Assembly: GCA_007117175.1 (NCBI GenBank)
Contig: SKGZ01000240.1
Span: 1 to 5,305, forward strand
DNA length: 5,305 nucleotides
DNA from: Bacteriovoracales bacterium
GTDB lineage: Bacteria; Bdellovibrionota; Bacteriovoracia; Bacteriovoracales; Bacteriovoracaceae
Direction of reading: 5' to 3'
Part shown: in pieces, positions 1 through 5,305 of the stretch
Numbering within the stretch: the stretch's first letter is position 1
Layout: each line of letters starts with the position of its first letter
Notes under the pieces: model-generated
The model's input: the letters and a program-made list of their open reading frames with translations, nothing else
Database searches by the model: none
What the model was told of the DNA's origin: nothing
Made by a program: the position numbers and the translations under genes

Positions 1-1352
1 CTTCCAAAACTTCTTTGAGTCTGTTCAAAGTAATCTTCTCGATCTGATAAAAAATCCAAAATCCACTGCACATCAATGTCTCCACTGCTTTCTTCAATTA
101 CTTTTTGAGCGTATAAAAAGCGTGACACCGTCTCTAGGTAATTACTATAACGGCCGTGGACATGTTGATCTTGCATGTTGGCACTCAAAAAATGATTACT
201 TTGTCCCATCCCCGCACTGGCGATATTTCTTCTGGCCACTTGCATCTTTCTTGCACTGACTTCAATGGAGGCCATTTCATGATTTTTAGAATCACTTACT
301 AAAATAGTCCATGAGGCCAGAGGTTGGACCTCTTTGACAATCGCAATGGCCTGATCAATATTTTCAGCTTCCATTAAAATTCTTTGCTGTAAATAAGGCA
401 TAATTTCTGAACGATTCCTGCCAGTGCGATAATTAAATGTGGCCGGATTCATTTGAAATAATGAAACTGCAATGCCGTGTTCATTATAACCACTAATTCC
501 TCCAGGGAAAATAAGACCAGCGGTTCCAAAGCCCACAAAGGAATGCTTACCCTTGATCTTATGAAGGGCAATTAAAGGAGCGCGATTCCAAGTGTGAATC
601 ATGGAAGTTTGTTCTAAATTTCTAGCGTGAATCAGCTTGCCATCTTTGGTGCCATTTTTACTGGCAACGATGCCAGTGCAAGCAAATTTTCCTTTTAATC
701 CATTTTTCCCAATCAAGAACGAGGCCATTTCGCTGACCATATTGCTGGTGACCACCACGCCACAGTTACTGAGAACTCTCATGGCCTCACTGGCCGTCCT
801 TTCATCAAAGCGATGCAATAAACCATAAAAGATATTGCCAATTTCAATGCTAAAATTGGCCAACTCAAATTGCTCAAAACTATACTCCACATCTAAACCT
901 TCTTTTTGCATGCGATGGCGATAGCCTTCAAACAGACCTTTAACTCCAGATTGGAACTCTCTGGAAAGAGACCTTCTCATCTGTCTCATGAAACAACGTT
1001 GCAGCCCCCCAAAGGCCGTTCTTGTCACCGGCCTAAATTCGGCTAGCGCCTTATCAAAGTTTTGTAAAGCTTCAGTCAGTGAACCCTCTGCAATTTGTTG
1101 CGCTAGGAGATAGCCATGGTGATAGGAGGCCCTTTCAAAGTTATCCGCTTCCAACTCCAGTACATAGAAATCTTTTTTTGTTTTTTGATGAAAGCCTTTG
1201 ATTTCACATTTTTTGGCCACACTGTTTTCAATGCGCGCAATTTCCTGGCACTGCTTTTGCTCCTTGATAGGCGCACTGGCAGGTCCTCTTTGCTTGGCCG
1301 TGTGGGTGCAGCTCATCATTTGTAGCAGGGACATTATAAACAGTATTCTCAT
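1..1352 (-). CDS. Putative C45-type Ntn-hydrolase / acyltransferase-like lipoprotein (3' end outside window)
   Basis: The reading frame is open from ATG at 1352 to the left edge: 450 codons and two bases of the next, with no stop. The N-terminus is hydrophobic and ends M-M-S-C15, a weak lipobox, so an exported lipoprotein is likely but not certain. Residues 62-90 carry an H-G-Y-L-L patch like the N-terminal 'G..hG..l' segment of C45 and phospholipase B-like proteins. The core signature begins at A224-C225-T-G and continues to K-D-G-K then A-R-N-L-E247. This matches the autoprocessing site of acyl-CoA:6-APA acyltransferase-like (peptidase C45) proteins, with Cys225 as the predicted N-terminal nucleophile after cleavage at 224/225. 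Later matches are G-G-I-S-G-Y-N290-E-H-G, W-T-I-L-V-S-D (348-354), N-H-F (386-388) and an R-Y-S segment near 401. Family members hydrolyse or transfer amide-linked acyl groups; the substrate here is unknown. The ATG overlaps the upstream gene's stop and has a good ribosome site. A choloylglycine-hydrolase relative is the main alternative. Fold assignment is fairly secure; the exact reaction is not. Confidence 0.75.
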   Translation of the reverse strand, partial: MRILFIMSLLQMMSCTHTAKQRGPASAPIKEQKQCQEIARIENSVAKKCEIKGFHQKTKKDFYVLELEADNFERASYHHGYLLAQQIAEGSLTEALQNFDKALAEFRPVTRTAFGGLQRCFMRQMRRSLSREFQSGVKGLFEGYRHRMQKEGLDVEYSFEQFELANFSIEIGNIFYGLLHRFDERTASEAMRVLSNCGVVVTSNMVSEMASFLIGKNGLKGKFACTGIVASKNGTKDGKLIHARNLEQTSMIHTWNRAPLIALHKIKGKHSFVGFGTAGLIFPGGISGYNEHGIAVSLFQMNPATFNYRTGRNRSEIMPYLQQRILMEAENIDQAIAIVKEVQPLASWTILVSDSKNHEMASIEVSARKMQVARRNIASAGMGQSNHFLSANMQDQHVHGRYSNYLETVSRFLYAQKVIEESSGDIDVQWILDFLSDREDYFEQTQRSFG

Positions 1353-4003
1353 TCTTGCTTCCCTCTAAATAAATTACTAAGAAACTCCAAAGGCCCTCCT
1401 CCTGAAGAGGTCTCTTTGCCTTCGCTACGGTCACTGTTTTGTTTAGTGGCTTCACACATTTCTAATATTTTATCGTGTTCACATGCCGTACTGCGCTCTG
1501 CTGTTGATCTGTCAGACTGACCGTTATGATTTCTTAAAATATCTCGTGCCAGTCGATCCTGCCTTCTTGGGAGTGCTTCATTCATCATATCTTGGCAATC
1601 TTCGCGAGTAGGGACTGTTGGGGCAGTTACGCCATTTCTAGAATCGCATTCATACCTATTCGCCTTATTTGTAGTACATTGATAATAACTATGACATAAT
1701 TCTTCAGCCTCCACATAAGGATCAGAATCTGCGTCTTCTAACTGTGAAGAGAGTTCCACAAGACAATTGGCCATGCTAGGATTTTGTACTCTTGTTAAAA
1801 GATCACTTATATTTTCAATAGAAGAAGACCTTACATTCCAACGTTTTAATTCTAGGCATGCTTGTCTTGCCGCCCCATCACGCTCCCCAATTGCTGCCAT
1901 CGATTGATTAATAAACTCTCGACATTTTTCAATTTCACTTTGAATATCGCCAATTGATCGAGTATGGTTTTGCTCCATTTTTCTCAAATCATTTTCCACT
2001 TTTTGCACAATCTTTCTATTTTGATCTTCGATTTCTTTTTTGAGTGCTTCAAGGTTCTCTCGCATTTGTCTATAATTATCAGTAGGGCTAAGGGCGCTGA
2101 TTTCCAGACCTTCAATGCCCAGTTCGTCTTTAAATCCTCGCTGGCTGGCGGTAAAGTCCAGTTGAGTGGGAATCCCCCCGGCGACTCCAAAAGTGTTTTC
2201 CAGTGCTCTGGCCTGATTGCGATAGAGGTCTTCCATACCTGAGTAAAGATTTTTTAATTTTTCTTCATACAGTTTTACTTTCTCAGTCAGACGATTATCC
2301 AATTGTTTGACTCGATTTTGCTTGATCTTAATCTGGCCATCTAAGTGAGCGTAACATGATTTAGCACTTTTATGGCAAGCCACTGCTTGATTAAAACAGA
2401 AGGATTTTGTGGGATCAAAGCTGTTTTCATTACAATTTTGTTTGCTGACCTGTTGAGCAGAGGACTCACAGGTGAGCATTTTGTCTTTTAACTCTTGGGC
2501 AACATCTCGCGCTAGGTTTTTTTCTGCTTGTTGAATTTTTTGACCTAATTGAGCAATATTAGCTTTGGCTGCCGCTAAGGTGACGCCATTTTCATTGGCC
2601 TTACTTTTGGCCTTTTTTTGGCAATCTTGGCGAAAGCATTGAAAGAGTTCGTCTACCGTCCATAAATGACCTGCGCCGCGGTTACAATAGCCTTGGTTGA
2701 GGCGAAGACGGTATTTTGAGCGCTGACCTTCATTGGCCAGTCGTTTAATTTCTCTTAAGCGCTGGTCCATGTCAGTGGTACTTTCTTTTTCAATGAGATC
2801 CATGATCTGATTGGCATAAACGCGGGTGTTGCGGCCTTGTCCACCCCCTGAGCGACGGGCATCGGGATCGTGAAGGGTAGAGAGAAGATTACTTAGTCCT
2901 GATTGATCAGAACTTGAGGCCATGGAGTAGAGGCATTGACGATCTTTTTCTGTCTCCCAGAGGCGAATAGATTTTTGTAGGTTGGAGGTATTAGAGCCAG
3001 AAAAAAGAGCTTTCTTAAGTTTGCTGTCTTCTGCAGAACTTCCTAAAGCTTTTCCGGCGATGTCTCGGTATTCGCGGTATTTAATTTGATAACGTTGTTG
3101 AGCTGATTGTAGCGCTGATTGGAAGGATGTTCCTTGCACTAAGCGAGCGTTCTGATCACTGGATCGAAATTGATCGGCATTGCCATTAGCAAAGTCAGTC
3201 AGGCTTGATTGTCTGAGCTTATTGGCCACATATTGAATGTTATTTTGAATATTCTTGGCCACATTGGCCGCATTCTTTTCAAACTCTTGGGCCTTGTTGA
3301 AGGTGGGTTTGTATTGGTTTTTAATTCCCATCAGTCCACCGCCACCATTTCCTTGAGTGGCCACTTGTTGGATGGTTTGGTTATCCATCATTCTGGGGCA
3401 ATCGTTGGCCTGCATTAAGTTGGCAAAATCTGTATCGCGATTATTGCCATTGTAGAGCAGATCCCCTAGCTCTCGTAGTGGTTGTAGCTCGTTTTTTTCG
3501 ATATCATCTCTAAACTCGGCATCAAATTTTGCCATTTTATTCAGCATCTCATCAATGGTTTTGATTCGTTGGGGGAGTTGTGAGTTTTCAAGTTTGTGCA
3601 GGTTTTCCCGCACACAACTGATTCCTCCACGGTAGCCTTCGATATTGCCTCCAGGCACTGCATCTTTACGGTATTCCTGCAGGTGGTTTTCTAGGATTGT
3701 TAAATAGCCATTGGCCGCTTGTAATTGAGCTTGATTAGGGCCGGGAGCCCCGATACAGCTATTAGCACTGGGGGGGATTGTCGGTAGCATTAGACAGGTG
3801 GGAAAATAATTATGTGGAACACGTTTAAGTGGTAAGCCTCTATGTGTCTGGTTTTGTGACATGGCCGATTGGACTCCTTTGAAGAGCTCCACTGCTTTGT
3901 CCTTAGCTTCACTTAAAGATTGAGTCTGACCATGAATAGGAAAAAGAATCAATTGTAAAATTAACACATGGCTAATGCATTGTTGTAAATGATAGTTTTT
4001 CAT
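1349..4003 (-). CDS. Large exported cysteine-rich coiled-coil protein, family not recognised
   Basis: An 884-residue protein of roughly 100 kDa. I do not recognise the family. Residues 1-25 look like a Sec signal peptide: Lys2, a hydrophobic stretch 13-23 rich in Leu/Ile, and probable cleavage after I-H-G25. The mature part has 22 cysteines (70, 83, 130, 202, 357, 440, 456, 461, 512, 524, 536, 543, 550, 694, 716, 747, 770, 776, 786, 803, 841, 850). This even number suggests periplasmic or extracellular disulfides. Heptad-like coiled coils are visible at about 480-510, 558-601 and 644-694. Flexible spots are the Gly-rich runs at 218-223 and 386-390 and a Gln/Asn-rich region around 205-305. The tail (866-884) is Ser/Gly then a short amphipathic P-L-E-F-L-S-N-L-F segment. 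No catalytic motif, transmembrane helix beyond the signal peptide, or lipobox is seen. ATG at 4003 is preferred over an in-frame GTG at 4018 because GAGGAG lies just before it. The stop overlaps the next gene's ATG, so the two are probably coexpressed. A structural, adhesive or scaffold role is a guess. Confidence 0.9.
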   Translation of the reverse strand: MKNYHLQQCISHVLILQLILFPIHGQTQSLSEAKDKAVELFKGVQSAMSQNQTHRGLPLKRVPHNYFPTCLMLPTIPPSANSCIGAPGPNQAQLQAANGYLTILENHLQEYRKDAVPGGNIEGYRGGISCVRENLHKLENSQLPQRIKTIDEMLNKMAKFDAEFRDDIEKNELQPLRELGDLLYNGNNRDTDFANLMQANDCPRMMDNQTIQQVATQGNGGGGLMGIKNQYKPTFNKAQEFEKNAANVAKNIQNNIQYVANKLRQSSLTDFANGNADQFRSSDQNARLVQGTSFQSALQSAQQRYQIKYREYRDIAGKALGSSAEDSKLKKALFSGSNTSNLQKSIRLWETEKDRQCLYSMASSSDQSGLSNLLSTLHDPDARRSGGGQGRNTRVYANQIMDLIEKESTTDMDQRLREIKRLANEGQRSKYRLRLNQGYCNRGAGHLWTVDELFQCFRQDCQKKAKSKANENGVTLAAAKANIAQLGQKIQQAEKNLARDVAQELKDKMLTCESSAQQVSKQNCNENSFDPTKSFCFNQAVACHKSAKSCYAHLDGQIKIKQNRVKQLDNRLTEKVKLYEEKLKNLYSGMEDLYRNQARALENTFGVAGGIPTQLDFTASQRGFKDELGIEGLEISALSPTDNYRQMRENLEALKKEIEDQNRKIVQKVENDLRKMEQNHTRSIGDIQSEIEKCREFINQSMAAIGERDGAARQACLELKRWNVRSSSIENISDLLTRVQNPSMANCLVELSSQLEDADSDPYVEAEELCHSYYQCTTNKANRYECDSRNGVTAPTVPTREDCQDMMNEALPRRQDRLARDILRNHNGQSDRSTAERSTACEHDKILEMCEATKQNSDRSEGKETSSGGGPLEFLSNLFRGKQE
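1361..1366 (-). promoter_or_regulatory. Ribosome binding site for the C45-like gene, inside the upstream gene
   Basis: On the minus strand AGAGGG lies 8 nt before the ATG at 1352. It is within the last codons of the 884-residue protein's gene (Arg-Gly). It supports the ATG at 1352 as the true start and allows re-initiation by ribosomes finishing the upstream gene. Confidence 0.7.
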
Positions 4004-4007
4004 TTTT

Positions 4008-4013
4008 CTCCTC
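4008..4013 (-). promoter_or_regulatory. Strong ribosome binding site fixing the start of the 884-residue protein
   Basis: On the minus strand GAGGAG is followed by four A and then ATG at 4003. The alternative GTG at 4018 lies upstream of this site and would give a product five residues longer that begins before the signal peptide's natural Met-Lys. The site therefore decides the start at 4003. Confidence 0.8.
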
Positions 4014-4047
4014 AACACCTTTTCGCCTTTTTAATGTCTAGACTTGA

Positions 4048-4073
4048 AATACCGAATTGATTAGTCGGGTATT
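4048..4073. repeat. Imperfect inverted repeat between divergent genes (possible operator or hairpin)
   Basis: The left arm AATACCGA (4048-4055) pairs with the right arm TCGGGTATT (4065-4073), leaving one unpaired G and a 9-base loop at 4056-4064. That is eight base pairs with one bulge. There is no T-run directly after it, so it does not look like an intrinsic terminator. Its central place between two divergent genes fits a regulator binding site, but the length is modest and chance cannot be excluded. Confidence 0.35.
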
Positions 4074-4108
4074 GGTGTTTTTGATAGCAAAATTATTGAT
4101 TTTACAGT

Positions 4109-4114
4109 TAAAAT
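4109..4114 (+). promoter_or_regulatory. Candidate -10 hexamer of the FHA-RDD gene (possible leaderless transcript)
   Basis: TAAAAT matches the sigma-70 consensus TATAAT at five of six positions and ends six bases before the ATG at 4121. A normal -10 to +1 distance would place the transcription start at or next to the start codon. The best -35-like hexamer, TTGATA at 4081-4086, is 22 bases away, which is too far, so the call is weak. The absence of a Shine-Dalgarno sequence before the ATG agrees with it. Confidence 0.35.
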
Positions 4115-4120
4115 AGATTT

Positions 4121-5305
4121 ATGGAAAAAATTTTTATAGTACAGCTGGCACAAGATCAGCAAGGACCAGTGAAAGAATTGGAAACTGTTTTATCTATCGG
4201 GCGATCGCAAGGTGATATGACCATTGATCATCCTGATGTTTCAACCCCTCACTGCACTCTCATCAATAATGGCGGTATTGTGGGAGTCATTGATCAAGGC
4301 TCTGAAAAAGGCACTTATATTAATGAACAAAAAATCCCGGCCAAAAAGTTAATTTTACTGATGCAGGATGACCAACTGAGTGTGGGCAGTGTGTCTTTGG
4401 TGATTAGTGAGAAAAAAGAGCAGCAGTCTGAAGAGCCCATACCAGAGATGGAAGAAGAATTAAAGCTTGAAGGGCCTTCTTTAGAGCAAAAGCCTTCAGA
4501 ACCAAAAGAGGAGAAAACTCAGATCTTAACTCAGGCAGATTTGAAAGCCGAAGAGGCTAAAGAAAAAAAAGCAGCGACTTCAGTAGAAGAAGTCAAAAGT
4601 CCAATGGGGCATAAAAGTGATGTCTATGAAGAATTAGAGCTGACTGCAGTGAAAAAGATCAGTCCTGAGGTGCAAAGGGCCGGAGCCTTGATTCGCTTTT
4701 TTGCCTTTTCTTCAGATGTTCTGATTTCTTATTGGTTGTTAATGCTTTTTAAACAGCAGGGTTTCTTGTCGGCTCTCGAACCATTGGTGATGGTTTTTGA
4801 GTTGATGGCGCAAAGTGTGATGCCTTTACTGTCATTGGATTATGAGACATATCAGATCCATTTGAATATAGCTTTTTTGCTTTTTAGTACTTATTTATTC
4901 TTAAGAATTTTTTCTTCTTTGCTCTTTGGTGTTTCAGTAGGGCAATTGCTGGCAGGAATGAAGGCCAGTGGTTCTTTTGTTCGAGTGAGAAGTAGTGCTT
5001 TAACTCGCTCTTTTTTGGAGATTTTCACTAAGTTGACAGTGGTCACTGAATTGCCGGCACTGGTGGGAATGAAGACTTTAAAGGAAAAAATCACTCAGTC
5101 TGAGCTGACAGTGTATTCGAGGTCTTTATCTTTGATTGTAGCACCAGTTTCATTTTTAATCTTAACTTATTTTATTTTGTTTTCTTCTCTTCTTGAGATG
5201 ACGACAGTCCCTGTGGATATTGAGCCGATTGCTAAAAGTTTTCCAGCTCAGGAACATTCAGGAGAGGGTAGAAAAGTAAAATCAAATTATTTTGCTTTTC
5301 AAAAA
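4121..5305 (+). CDS. FHA domain-RDD family membrane protein (3' end outside window)
   Basis: The frame is open for 395 codons to the right edge. Residues 1-97 form an FHA domain: I-G27-R28-S, then V40-S41-T-P-H44, then D58-Q-G-S-E-K-G64-T65-Y-I-N68. These are the phosphothreonine-pocket landmarks, although Arg of S-R-x-H is Thr and Asn of N-G-T is Lys. Residues 98-175 are a Glu/Lys/Pro-rich, probably disordered linker. From 186 comes an RDD-type domain: R192-F-F-A-F-S-S-D199 gives the Arg and first Asp, seven apart, at the start of transmembrane helix 1 (188-210). Helix 2 is about 247-270 and is followed by G270-V-S-V-G274...G279-M-K, the usual loop motif. A further hydrophobic helix lies at about 335-358, with a hydrophilic tail after it. 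The predicted topology puts FHA in the cytoplasm and the tail in the periplasm. FHA domains bind phosphothreonine; RDD proteins are mostly uncharacterised or linked to transport. An in-frame TAA at 4109-4111 excludes a longer start, and the next Met (33) is inside FHA. No Shine-Dalgarno is visible. Confidence 0.85.
   Translation, partial: MEKIFIVQLAQDQQGPVKELETVLSIGRSQGDMTIDHPDVSTPHCTLINNGGIVGVIDQGSEKGTYINEQKIPAKKLILLMQDDQLSVGSVSLVISEKKEQQSEEPIPEMEEELKLEGPSLEQKPSEPKEEKTQILTQADLKAEEAKEKKAATSVEEVKSPMGHKSDVYEELELTAVKKISPEVQRAGALIRFFAFSSDVLISYWLLMLFKQQGFLSALEPLVMVFELMAQSVMPLLSLDYETYQIHLNIAFLLFSTYLFLRIFSSLLFGVSVGQLLAGMKASGSFVRVRSSALTRSFLEIFTKLTVVTELPALVGMKTLKEKITQSELTVYSRSLSLIVAPVSFLILTYFILFSSLLEMTTVPVDIEPIAKSFPAQEHSGEGRKVKSNYFAFQK

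Larger units (their letters stand above)
4004..4120. promoter_or_regulatory. Divergent intergenic region between the exported-protein operon and the FHA-RDD gene
   Basis: These 117 bases must contain the promoters of both transcription units. They are AT-rich and include an imperfect dyad at 4048-4073, an 8-bp palindrome GTCTAGAC at 4036-4043, and two copies of ATTGATT (4056-4062 and 4095-4101). For the minus-strand operon I see no convincing -35/-10 pair; TTGCTA (4090-4085) with ACTAAT (4065-4060) at 19-nt spacing is the best weak candidate. For the plus strand see the -10-like hexamer at 4109-4114. Shared regulation of the two units is possible but not shown. Confidence 0.6.

Noticed and set aside
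637..828. Plus-strand 63-codon frame inside the C45-like gene
   Set aside because: It is antisense to conserved catalytic-core codons and lacks a ribosome site; its hydrophobic look is a by-product of the opposite strand.
1228..1455. Minus-strand 75-codon frame spanning the junction of the two minus-strand genes
   Set aside because: It overlaps both well-supported genes in another frame, has no ribosome site of its own and encodes no recognisable sequence.
1964..2242. Plus-strand 92-codon frame (and a 68-codon minus-strand frame overlapping it) inside the exported-protein gene
   Set aside because: The Phe/Leu/Ile-rich translation is the mirror of Lys/Glu-rich coiled-coil codons on the other strand; there is no independent support.
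4004..4018. GTG at 4018 as start of the exported protein (five extra residues)
   Set aside because: The strong GAGGAG site lies downstream of it, four bases before ATG at 4003, and the signal peptide begins naturally at that Met-Lys.
4036..4043. Perfect 8-bp palindrome GTCTAGAC in the intergenic region
   Set aside because: A palindrome of this length is expected fairly often by chance in about 100 bases and it has no second copy nearby, so it is not called as a site on its own.
4048..4080. Dyad as an intrinsic terminator
   Set aside because: Neither strand shows a uridine run immediately after the stem, and both flanking genes start, not end, here.
4891..5094. Minus-strand 67-codon frame inside the FHA-RDD gene
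   Set aside because: It is antisense to the second helix and loop of the RDD domain, whose reading frame is clearly the coding one.

Overview
The window holds three genes and one short divergent intergenic region. Two are on the minus strand (4003 to 1349, then 1352 running off the left edge) and one is on the plus strand (4121 running off the right edge). No RNA gene, insertion sequence, CRISPR array or phage gene is visible. Coding density is very high, with only about 117 noncoding bases.

Organism: a moderately AT-rich Gram-negative bacterium with an exported and lipoprotein repertoire. An FHA domain fused to an RDD membrane domain, next to a large secreted protein with no family I recognise, would fit the Bdellovibrionota (Bdellovibrio/Bacteriovorax relatives) or another deltaproteobacterium-like lineage. 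This is inference from style and composition. No marker gene in the window fixes the taxonomy.

Left and centre (1-4003, minus strand): a two-gene operon. The first gene encodes an 884-residue exported protein with a signal peptide, 22 cysteines in the mature part and several long coiled-coil segments. I cannot assign it a family. Its TGA stop overlaps the ATG of the second gene (ATGA), which is a translational-coupling arrangement. The second gene encodes a probable lipoprotein or exported enzyme of the Ntn-hydrolase type, resembling peptidase family C45 / acyl-CoA:6-APA acyltransferase-like proteins, with a candidate autoprocessing nucleophile at Cys225. Its C-terminus lies outside the window.

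Right (4121-5305, plus strand): an N-terminal FHA (phosphothreonine-binding) domain, an acidic/lysine-rich linker and an RDD-type membrane domain, with the C-terminus outside the window. It is transcribed divergently from the operon. The intergenic region (4004-4120) contains an imperfect dyad and a -10-like hexamer placed so that transcription could start at the ATG itself.

Working model (inference): the operon sends a large disulfide-rich scaffold-like protein and an acyltransferase/amidohydrolase-like enzyme to the envelope, in coupled amounts. The divergent FHA-RDD protein could be an inner-membrane sensor or organiser that responds to Ser/Thr phosphorylation. Only the adjacency and the ATGA overlap are direct evidence that these genes act together.
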